The notes under the pieces: model-generated
What the model was told of the DNA's origin: nothing
Databases searched by the model: none
The model's input: the letters and a program-made list of their open reading frames with translations, nothing else
In this document: in pieces, positions 47,501 to 56,779 of the stretch
Numbering within the stretch: the stretch's first letter is position 1
How the letters are laid out: every line of letters begins with the position of its first letter
Assembly (NCBI RefSeq): GCF_900747795.2
Contig: NC_041401.2
Coordinates: 63,308,199-63,372,198, forward strand
Direction: 5' to 3'
Length of the DNA stretch: 64,000 bases
DNA from: Erpetoichthys calabaricus
Lineage: Eukaryota; Chordata; Cladistia; Polypteriformes; Polypteridae
Translations under genes and position numbers: made by a program

Positions 47501-50500
47501 CTTTTGTTGCAGCACTTCCACCACACCTGGAGCACTTCTGGATGCAGTGTCAAAGGAGAGTCAGAATTGGGAGGAGGAGTGAAGGTGGACAGAGAAAAAG
47601 AAAGAGAAGTGATTTGTGTGTTGGTGCTTGGAAGTGTGTTCTACAGGTGGGAAACAATGGAAGGTGTTTCCCAAATGGAAAAGGAAGAAAAATAAAAACG
47701 TGTGTGCTGCACTTCTGCCTCCTGGTGACCAGAACTGAGAATCTTTTTTTTTTTTTTTTAAATCCTCCTTTATTTGTATTAATATAAAAGAATATTCATT
47801 GTAGCTTGCAGTTTCTTATTCACGTAAAGTTTACAAGATATTGTCGAGACTTCAAGGGCTCCATGCTTTTACTTTAATACACACCACTGTAGTATTTTTA
47901 GTTATAGGTATGAAGAAGCATTTTCATCATTAATAGTTTTAGGCCAAGTTTTACGACTGGATGCCCTTTCTGACACTAACCCTCTCTGTTTATCTGTGCT
48001 TGGCACCAGCACCAAGTTAGGTTGATTTGCCCCCTTGGTGGCTGTATTTGGTAGCTTTGAAAAATAGAGGATTGAAGATAAATAGGAAGAAGACAGGATA
48101 TCTGAGGTTTAATTGGGGTCGGGATTCAGAAGTTAGCTTGTGTGGAGAGCTATTGAAAAAAGAGGGAGGTTTAAATATTTACGATCAGTAGAAGCGCAAG
48201 ATGGAGAAATGGATGCAGAGATAATCCACAAAGTGCAGTGTGGTTGGAACAATTGAAAGAAGGCATCAAGAGTATTGTTTGATCGAAGAATCAAGGCGAG
48301 GGTTAAAGGTAATGTTTTTAGGTTTAAAGGTAATGTTTTTAAGACTGTGAGAAGAACAATAATGATGACATGGATGTGAGGAGTTACACAAAAAAGAACA
48401 GGATAAGAAATGAGAACAATGGAAGGTATAACAGAAGTATTAGAGATATCTAAGAAAGTAAAAGAAGGTATGCTAAAGTGGTATGGATATGTTATGAGGA
48501 GAGACAATGGATATGTGGACAGAAGAGTGATGGGAATGGAAGTACAGGGGAATAGAACACCGGGGAGGACAAAGAAGAGGTGGATAGACAAGTAAAGGAA
48601 GACTTGAAGGAAAAGGATCTGACTATGGAGGAGATGCAGGACCATGCTGTATGGAGCAGGTTGGTCATACAATTTTTTTTTTTTTTTTGATTAGCTTCCA
48701 TCTGTGCCCTTGAGTGTTTTTAAATGGATTGATAGTAAATTATATTAGTTGTCATCCACCTTATTCACAACTTTAAAACATTTCTGTTGTACTTAAGATG
48801 AAAATGTTCAACTTTTTCAGCCTTCCTTGATAGCCAAACTTCCATTCTGGCTAAGTCCTTGTTTAGTAATATGGAGAGGAAAATTGCGTACATTATTCCT
48901 GTTGATGTTAGACATGTGTTAATATGTTAAGCATAAATTCCCTCCACAAAGCATACTTTATAACCCAATGTGCTGTTAGTCATTTTAATTGCTTGTGCAC
49001 CTTTCTGTCAAAACATTTTTTATGTATATGCAAGGAGTATCTTATTTTTCTAAGCACACTGCAGTAAATATATAGTGGAAAAGGAATGAGCCATATAGTT
49101 TTCCCAGATTGATGGCATTTGTGCTTTTATATACTATAAGAAAAAAAAACTGTGGTAGCAGGATTTTTAAACAATGGTTTTACAAATTATACAGTATGCA
49201 CTTCAAAGCCTTTTGCACAGTAATGTCTTTATCATTTGTCAATTAAATAAACATTTTAAGGTTTTGGCATACTGAAGTCGTAAAGCAAGTTTGCACATTT
49301 TGAGCTTTAAGAAACAGGTTGGGTGTTACCTGAAATTGGTCAAATGCACCATAGAGATAGAGGTGGCTTGCATAGTTAACCTTTTCTTTGCCTCTTTCAC
49401 AGCTGAACCAGTGGTCCGGAGTCAGATGGAGTATTTACCTGAAGACAGCATTTTTATTTTCTGCCAAGTTGGTGAGAGACCCTAGTAAGTGCATTACTGA
49501 GTAATAATTTATTTTAGTTTTACATTCTGGTGTCAAAGGGTAAAAATTATGAAATCTGTGTCCGGAGTAGTACAGTAATGCTATTTGGGGGAGATACAAG
49601 GCCAGTGAAAGCAGAATATGAAGCAACGCTGGAAGGAGCAGAGATGAGAATGATCAGAAAGATGTGTAGAGAGAGTATCATGGAGTGAGAGAGGGACTTG
49701 GTGTGGAAGTGATAGCTGTTGTACTGGGGAGAAATTGGCTGAGGTAGTTTGGTTGTGTGGAGCTCAAGGCCGAGGGTGATTGAACAAAGAATTGCACCAA
49801 AATAGAAGTGAAGGAGTAAGGTCAAAGAAGATGTGTCTGGAGGTGGTAGTGTATGATATACTGCAGAATGTATGAGTTTCATCACAAAGGTATATAGGGG
49901 AGTGGAGGAAAAAGTTTTGGGGTCGGCCAGGAAACCAAGGTAAACCAGAAAAATGGCAGTTAAATCAATGATGAGGATGGTAAAGCTAAAGATGACAACT
50001 ATTTGTCACTTCAAACTAGAGGTAAAATATACTAATTTATATATAGTATAGGAAAGAGGTTTTTGGAATACATTATTTTTCACTTGCTTGTGTTATACAC
50101 ATTCATACTGTATCAATAATACACCACATGAAAATGAACCACATAAGAAACGTTGTGCCATCTAGGGAATTTACAATTTAAATGAAAATTTCAAATTGCA
50201 CATAATGAAGCTGGCAGCTGCTTCCTGCCCGTAATGTTAATGCTGGGTCTAGTCATTGATGAGCTGATTCACGTGTTATTATTATTCAGCTTTAACTTGT
50301 GCATGCATACATTACAGGGGGGAAAAAAACTCTCTACACATAAATAAAAAGGGTGTCCCAAAATTCACACAAGAAGTAATTTTGATAGAGAACACAGGTT
50401 TTTAATTAAAAATTGTAAATTTTTAATTGATTCATAAAGTATACAGTATAGGGTTATGTATGGAATAGCATATCGGGTAAATGGCCTCCACGGCTTTGCT

Positions 50501-53500
50501 GGCACATTCGCACTCTTGTCAAAATTTTCCATGACCGTTTTGCATAAATGTGGCTGAATTTCGTTGATACAGCGCTCAATTTCCTCCTTCAAGGTGTGGG
50601 TGGTCGTGGGCTTGATGGTATAAACCTTAGACTTCAAACAATCACTTGTGGATTTTCTGAACCCCAAATGCAACAATTTTTACGTTTAACAAAGCCATCA
50701 AAATGAAAATGAGCCTCATCGCTGAAGATCATTTGGTTCGAAAAACCGGCATTCACTTGTTGTTGTTCCAAAATCCATTCAACGAACTCTCTTCGCTGTG
50801 CGTGGTCAGTAGGCTTCAGTTCTTGACTCAATTGAACTTTGTAAGCATGAAGATGCAAATCTTTTGTGAGAATATGCTGTAGAGTGCTTCTAGAAATGTT
50901 CAATTCTTGACCACAGGTGCCGAATTGATGTTCCTGGACTCTCGGCAACACTCTCACGAACTGCTTCGACGTTTTGTGTTGAACGACTTGTTGAAGGACG
51001 GCCAGAGTGTCTAAGATCACTAATTGATCCAGTCTCACTGAATTTTTTAATTAATCTCTTCACAGTTGATGAAGTTAAATCACTATTCCGACCATATTTT
51101 GCACGAAAATTGCAAACTGTAGCTGCCAAATCTTCATTATTTTCAAAATATTGCTCAACAATGAAAACGCGTTGTTCTTTCGTGTAGCGCTCCATTTTTA
51201 ATAACCCTGAACTGTGAGCTGTCACGCTGTCTTTTTTTTTGTTGGCAACACTTTACCGCACAAATGGCGCCAAATTCAAATCTTGCGTGAATTTTGGGAC
51301 ACTCTCTATATGGTACTAAGTTAGATCATGGCGGAGATGACAACAAGTGTTTAACTTTGGTATTTAGTTAAGTGTCTTGACTTTCCTCTGTACAAACATT
51401 TCCAGATAATCATGCTATTAAAAGGCATTATTTCCTTTACATTGAGAAGTTTGGTAGGGTGTTCATAGTTTTTTATATATGTATGTAACATTTTACAGTT
51501 TTTAGAAATTTACTTTTTTATAATTTCTTCTTTAATCATATAACTATAGCAAGTATAGATAGATTTTAATTATTGGCTTCATATTGGGCAAAACCAATAA
51601 TGAGGAGAGAGTTGTATCGACAGGTATGTAAGATACCTGCTTACTTTGTCTTGGGATTAAACACAAGCTTTACTTTTTCTTTATGGAATAGCAGACCATC
51701 ACTATGTTACACATTAAAAGTATCATGTCTAAATGACATAATGCATTATAGAAGCAATGTACTGTATATACAAAAGATACAAAACATGACTGATATTCTA
51801 GTGTTGTTTGTGTCCTATCAAAAAGAAAAAAAAACTCCTGTTACATGTTACTTTATTTCTTTATCTAACTTACAGGGTCAGCCTTTAGTCTTCAATACAA
51901 GCATTTCTGCATTTCATGATGTTCTGCCATTACAATCCACATTTTCTTTTGGAGCAGTGAGCAATAAATAAATTGTACTGCACTAATGGAATGATGTTCA
52001 GGGAATAAAGGCTAACTGAGAATATACATATAGTAGAGTGTTCTGTTACAGTATGTCTACCATTTAATAAATATAGGCTCAATTGTTGGCAGAATGTGAT
52101 TTACACTTTGCATATCTGTAATACTTGTGCTTTAGGCTGTACCTGATGACCCAGGTGCTGAATGAGATGCTTCATTTTAAGTTTTTGGGGAAAGTCACAG
52201 TCCTCTATGTTTAGAGGTTCTCTTCGGAATTCAACAAAAGGACCCTCTTATTAGCTAGCTTAAATTATTCTACAGAAGATTAGTAGTTGGTTGACCTTTT
52301 GTCTTTCACAACAAGGTTTCAGCAGGCTTATTCTCTTTATTCATTCTCTCTCCTTGTACAGCATACAGTTGGTTTCAGTGACGTTAACTACCTTGTTACT
52401 ATGGCAGCACCAGAATAGGGGAGATGTCTTATTTCCTCCTTCCTATTTTTGTGCACAAGGATTCAAGAAGGCATCCTGTCCAGGGTTACCTGTAAAACCT
52501 TGTGCCCAAAGCTCTCAGTATAGCCACCCCATAATCAGGAACTGCGTATGAATAGTTTAGAAAATGGATGGATCATTTCAGGTAAGGCAGTACCACTTGG
52601 ATAGGTATATCGATACTGCAGGCACAAGAAGGTGCATTTTGTATTGGCACACAGTTCTGTTTATTGTGATGGGCCAGGGGTCTTTTTGTAGTCATTACTT
52701 TGACAACTTGACTTCTCCCCTAAACAACAGCTGATTAAGATTTAGTTTAGATTTGACAGGGTTCATATCGGATACACCTTTTGTGAAGAGCATTTTTTGA
52801 TTATATTTATCAGTGTACATCAATCATATATAGATCTTGAAGCTCTACACTGTTTCTTATAGAAAAACAGACTTATTTTTAATCAAAAAGTTCATATATC
52901 GTTACATTTTAGGAAGCACAACAGGAATCCTCAGACGTTGGGAGTAAAATCAGGCAGAGGTTAAACTTTTTAACTGTTCATCTTCCACCATACACTAGTG
53001 AAGGTTCAACAAGCAATATATTACATCTCTAACCACCTTTCTATCACTTACACTTCTCTTTTCTTTTGCAAAAGCATGCTGTTCTTCTTTAACTACAGTT
53101 TATATTATAGTATAGGTCATTAATCTGATATTACTTTGATTACATTATGCATTTGCTTGTAATGTAAATAGAAAATATAGTTTTTAATGAAATTTTTAGT
53201 ATATACCCTTTATTTCCTGAAAAGGAATAACGTTTTAACAAGTGAAAAGCTAAGACTTGTCTTTACATAGCAAACCTGTAGACAGAAAACTATCCTTCCA
53301 TGATTATTAAATTCATTTGAGTCAGGAAATTGTGTACTAATTCTGTGACCTTTTCTGCCTGATGTATATTTATGTTTTAGATTTTCTTTAACTAGTAAAT
53401 ACTTATTTTCATATTTTTTAAAAAGCTGGAAGGACTCGGGCAATGCTTTCAAAAAGATACTGAAGCTGAGGGGTGTTCCCACACTGCTTCGATATGGCAC

Positions 53501-54197
53501 CGTAAGTTCACTTGATGTGTTTTTCTAGTCCTCATTAAGCAGATCAGTAGAGTAAGCAGTGTGTTTCAAGTTATCATTCTAGTATAGGTAAAGAGCAGCT
53601 GAGAAGGGGACACGGAGTATACTGGTTGATCAGTTTACATTCCAATCTGCCAGGTTTACACAATAATCTATAATGCTTTCTTTTATGTTGTGCATCAGAT
53701 TCTAAGTCATGGAATATAGTAGATTACCTTACATATCCAGACTTCTTGTAGTATTTTAGGTATTTATCCTGTTTCAGCTGTACCTACAACATCTAAAATC
53801 AAGTTTTCCTATTCCTGTCAGCCCCCATAAAATATACATTTAAAAAAATCAGGGTTTTTCCTTTGGCTGAAAAGTTACTGAACAGTGTGCTCTGCTTTAT
53901 TTTCTGCTGTTTGAAATTTTTGAAGGTTACTGTGAGTGTTGTATTAACATTAAACAGCCTAACAAAGGTTCCTTCAGCAGTTAAGATTTCATCATTTTAA
54001 AAACGTTTAAGAATGGGGTACAAATGGATATCTGTGCTGGCATAAATGCTTTACTAGGAAAGAAATGTGTGATGATGGTTTGTTTATATACTGTTAACCT
54101 CTTGACACTTCTGCATTTACGTCTCCAGGCCCAGAAACTTGAAGAAGAGGAGTGCTTTGATGCCAACTTGGTGCAAATGATGTTCACTGAAGAATAA
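44415..54197 (+). CDS. TXNDC17: TXNDC17 (TRP14), complete, four exons
   Basis: Thioredoxin-fold disulfide reductase of the cytosol, reduced by thioredoxin reductase 1; known substrates include the dynein light chain LC8. Exons 44415-44559, 49403-49484, 53426-53501 and 54129-54197 splice in frame with GT-AG borders to 123 residues, the same length as human. The active site WCPDC (Cys43, Cys46) is in exon 1, directly after GVS. Exon 2 supplies AEPVVRSQMEYLPEDSIFIF, a central strand. Exon 3 supplies the cis-Pro loop GVPTLL, and exon 4 the C-terminal helix ANLVQMMFTEE. The ATG in CAACATGGCG has a good context. Intron 1 is about 4.8 kb and all introns hold transposon debris. Nothing suggests loss of function. 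Confidence 0.97.
44560..46784. other. TXNDC17 intron 1, first part
   Basis: No recognised repeat in most of it. 46140-46330 has a G-rich segment of LTR-like flavour that I cannot assign. Confidence 0.45.
46785..47275 (+). repeat. V-SINE-like / L2-tailed fish SINE
   Basis: Shows the blocks of a widespread fish SINE: GGTTGCTGCTGGAAGAGGTG, CAGTGTCCCAGTGCAGTGAC, AGCACCATCTTTCTGATGAG, GGCTCTGTGGTCATTAAAGA and TGGATGCTACACGTTGGTGG, ending in AAAGTGCTTGGAGT and a degraded ...AAAGCGCTATATAA-type tail. Old copy. The family name is from memory. Confidence 0.6.
47311..47731 (+). mobile_element. Solo LTR-like fossil in TXNDC17 intron 1
   Basis: TGTTGCGGATGGCTGGGGCC at the left, then GCACTAGATGGCAGCCCCCT, a CAGCACTTCCACCACACCTG block shared with the unit at 36069, and AATAAAAACG near 47691, ending about CTGGTGACCA. 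Same LTR group as 39961-40523. Degenerate, with no internal region. Confidence 0.55.
47938..48665 (+). mobile_element. LINE C-terminal fragment in TXNDC17 intron 1
   Basis: Blocks RGLKINRKKTGYLRFNWGR, EVSLCGELLKK, then VKEGMLKWYGYVMRRDNGY and VMGMEVQGNRTPGRTKKRW are the 3' part of a fish non-LTR ORF after the RT core. Frameshifted, 5'-truncated, ending in a T-rich stretch at 48669. Confidence 0.75.
48666..49402. other. TXNDC17 intron 1, last part
   Basis: AT-rich, nothing recognised. Confidence 0.45.
49403..49484 (+). CDS. TXNDC17: TXNDC17 exon 2
   Basis: Acceptor TTTCACAG. Encodes AEPVVRSQMEYLPEDS through CQVGERP and two bases of the Tyr codon. Donor GTAAGT. Confidence 0.97.
49520..49970 (+). 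mobile_element. LINE C-terminal fragment in TXNDC17 intron 2
   Basis: Readable as AEYEATLEGAEMRMIRKMC, then ...NWLR*FGCVELKAEGD and GVEEKVLGSARKPR-like pieces of a non-LTR C-terminus. Related to, but distinct from, the copy at 47938-48665. Heavily broken. Confidence 0.55.
50350..51305 (-). mobile_element. Internally deleted mariner-like element, arthropod-type
   Basis: Ends AGGGTGTCCCAAAATTCACA and, inverted, TGAATTTTGGGACACTCT match. On the minus strand the transposase begins near 51194 with MERYTKEQRVFIVEQYFENN and an HTH (SSTVKRLIKKFSETGS, GRPSTSRS). It continues through ELNISRSTLQHILTKDLHLH and SNQMIFSDEAHFHFDGFV, which holds the first catalytic Asp, and IWGSENPQ. It then jumps to SDCLKSKVYTIKPTTTHTL and the C-terminus. 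Roughly 100 codons with the second and third catalytic residues are missing, so it cannot encode active enzyme. The type is one I associate with arthropod genomes (DUF4817-like HTH). Confidence 0.82.
51306..53425. other. TXNDC17 intron 2, remainder
   Basis: Mostly unassigned. A degenerate SINE tail lies at 52465-52575. The 132-codon frame at 51573-51971 has no domain. Confidence 0.4.
52465..52575 (+). repeat. Degenerate SINE tail
   Basis: CATCCTGTCCAGGGTTACCT, CCTTGTGCCCAAAGCTCTCA and TTTAGAAAATGGATGGAT are the 3' half of a fish SINE ending in the (GGAT)n tail. Confidence 0.55.
53426..53501 (+). CDS. TXNDC17: TXNDC17 exon 3
   Basis: Completes Tyr, then WKDSGNAFKKILKLRGVPT and LLRYGT. Acceptor AAAAAG is purine-rich and weak-looking, but the frame and homology fix it. 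Donor GTAAGT. Confidence 0.96.
54129..54197 (+). CDS. TXNDC17: TXNDC17 exon 4 (terminal)
   Basis: Encodes AQKLEEEECFDANLVQ then MMFTEE and TAA. AATAAA at 54269-54274 lies 72 bp after the stop and is the likely polyadenylation signal. Confidence 0.96.
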   Translation, partial: AQKLEEEECFDANLVQMMFTEE

Positions 54198-54268
54198 TAC
54201 GGTTAATGTCTCAACTATGATATGCAACAAAAACAATGCTTTAAGTATTCAATTTTCAGTACTGACAA

Positions 54269-54274
54269 AATAAA
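54269..54274 (+). other. TXNDC17: TXNDC17 polyadenylation signal
   Basis: AATAAA 72 bp past the stop codon. Confidence 0.7.
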
Positions 54275-54952
54275 ATTGTTCAGTTTCTTTATGCCTTCTT
54301 TATCTCAGCTGTATTACTATTTAGTGGACTATATCTTGTTAGTACACAAAGATGAAAATGAGTCTTACCAGATGACATTAGAAAGTAAAACTAACTTGTC
54401 ATGTGACCATAATAATGTAACAATTCCAGTGTATGACATCTAAAAATTTCTACCCTCTTCCTAAACTTTCCCTGTACTAATCAATCCATGTCTTGTATTC
54501 TATTAATGTATCCTTCTACTTGTATTGGGCTCCCTTAGTTATGACCAGAATTCAGTCTAGAAAGTAAGAGCCCACTTATTTAATATCTAAACCGAATTTG
54601 CTATTAAGGAATTGCATTTTAGTCTCCTCCTTTCTACACACTTAAAATCTTAATGTACCAGCAGTATAAAAAGATGCAGTACTTTTTATTTTTCACCCTT
54701 GTTGTTGAATGGTTTGTTTTCTTTGATTTATGAATGTCAGGTGTCAAGTTAAAATTATAATGTTTTCTGGACAGAACCACAAAAACCTTAATGTGCACAA
54801 TGTAAAAGTGCGTTTTTTGGATTTTAAGGTAAGATTACCATAAATATATATGCTTTTGTTTACACTTGGGGCCAGCAGTCTGTAGTTAGGGAATTTATCA
54901 GCTAAACATCCGATTGGTAAATCTAATATGTATGTTACGGACATACAGACAT

Positions 54953-56779
54953 GAACAAGGTTGTTGGTACCCTTACATCTTATTGAAAATGTGCTGCATG
55001 CCTCCTGAAATGTGATTAAATGAAAAGCAATTTTCCCATGTATGTATACCTGAATGTCTTTGGTACAGTATCCATCCATCCATTTTCCAACCCGCTGAAT
55101 CCAAACACAGGGTCACGGGGGTCTGCTGGAGCCAATCCCAGCCAACACAGGGCACAAGGCAGGAACCAATCCCGGGCAGGGTGCCAACCCACCGCAGGAC
55201 ACACCAAGCACACACTAGGGCCAATTTAGAATCGCCAATCCACCTAACCTGCATGTCTTTGGACTGTGGGAGGAAACCGGAGCGCCCGGAGGAAACCCAC
55301 GCAGACACGGGGAGAACATGCAAACTCCATGCAGGGAGGACCCGGGAAGTGAACCCAGGTCTCCCAACTGCGAGGCAGCAGCGCTACCCACTGCGCCACC
55401 ATGCCGCCCTTGGTACAGTATGTCATCGAGTAAAGCAAAGCAAGTGTAAAAGGAGATCAAGTATTGCTTATTCTACAGCAATATTGTAAAATGGTCTGGA
55501 CACATTTGTTGGCACCCCTAGAAAAGATCATAAATAATTGGATTACACTGATTTTTCAAACTAGCTGTTTTCTTTAGTTAGTATCACATATATCTCCAAT
55601 CATGCAATTGGTTTCAGCCAATTTAAATGAAGAAAAATAATCACTCTGCTCTTTGGTATCATCATGTCCCACACTTAACATGGACCAGAGAAAGCAAAGG
55701 AGAGAGTTGTCTGAGGAGATCAGAAAGAAATTATTGACAAACATGTTAAAGGCAAAGGCTATAAGACCATCTCCAAGCAGTGTGATATTCCTGTAACAAC
55801 AGTAACAAATATTATCAAGACATTTACGGGCCATGGGGCTGTAGACAACCTCCCTGGATGCAACCGCAACAGGAAAATCAATGCCAGAATTGGGAAAATG
55901 ATAGTGAGGATAGTAAAAAAAAAAGCCAAGGACAACTTCCAAAGAGATATAAAAGCTGAACTTCAAGGGCAAGGTCCATCAGTGTCTGATCACACCATCT
56001 GTTGTTTTTTGAGTCAATGGAAGACAACCCAGGAGGACTCCACCGTTGAAAGATACACTGATAAAACATAAAAATGCCAGACTGAATTTGCCACAATGCT
56101 TCTTTGAGAATGTCCTTTGGACAGATGAGACAAAACTGGAGTTTTTGACAAATTGCATCAGCTCTATATCCACAGATGAATAAATTGACCTTTCCAAGAA
56201 AAGAACTCCATAGCTACTGTGAAAAATGGAGGAGGCTGTTATGTTTTGGAGCTCCTTTGCTGAATCTGGTCCAGGTTTCCTTGAGTCTCTGTAGGGCACA
56301 ATGAAATCTCAAGATTGTCAACATTCTGGAGTGAAGTGTACTGCCCAGTGGCAAAAAGCTGTCATAAGCTGCAGGCCATGCCTCCTCCAACAGGATAAAG
56401 AGCCCAAACGCACAGCTACACATCTATGGAACAACTTGAAGCGTGAAGTCTGGAGAAGACCCCCTTCAATCCTGACACAGCTGAAGCAGTTTGCTCAGTA
56501 ACAGAGGTACAAAAGTCTTACTGTGAGCTCCAGGAATCACTTGTTTGCAGTGATTGCCTTTAAAGGTTGTGCAATGATAGGTTAAGGGTCCCATTATTTT
56601 TGTCCATACCATTTTCATTTGTATTATTATTTGAAATATTCTGTTGAATCAAAACTAAAGCAAAGTCTGATTTTTGTTAAATACAGAATAAACTGATGGG
56701 TGCCAATTCCTTTTGTTTTAAGTTGTTAAATGTGAATTTGTCTTGTGATGTGGAGCGGTACCAACAAATTTTGTACTAC
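54953..56779 (+). mobile_element. Old Tc1 element split by a SINE
   Basis: Left terminus GAACAAGGTTGTTGGTACCC and inverted right terminus GGTACCAACAAATTTTGTAC. The transposase is decayed but readable: RRELSEEIRKKLLTNMLKAK (~55700) and ISKQCDIPVTT-like HTH pieces, CPLDR*DKTGVFD-like first-Asp region (~56110), VKNGGGCYVLELLC-like (~56220), QQDKEPKRTA second-Asp region (~56390), and a GCAMIG-type end (~56570). Without the 338-bp SINE and one 12-bp duplication its length is about 1.48 kb, normal for Tc1. Confidence 0.75.
55072..55409 (-). repeat. Full-length tRNA-derived SINE, 338 bp
   Basis: Exact ends are given by 12-bp direct repeats TTGGTACAGTAT at 55060-55071 and 55410-55421. On the minus strand the 5' end reads GGGCGGCATGGTGGCGCAGT. 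TGGCGCAGTGGGTAGCGC is an A-box-like block and GGGTTCACTTCCC a B-box-like block about 40 bp on, so it is a pol III-type head. The 3' end is AGCGGGTTGGAAAATGGATG plus repeated GGAT. Sharp duplications and few apparent changes suggest a fairly recent insertion. Confidence 0.93.

Noticed and set aside
48133-48672. 179-codon minus-strand frame rich in Leu, Ile and Ser
   Set aside because: Antisense shadow of the LINE fragment at 47938-48665.
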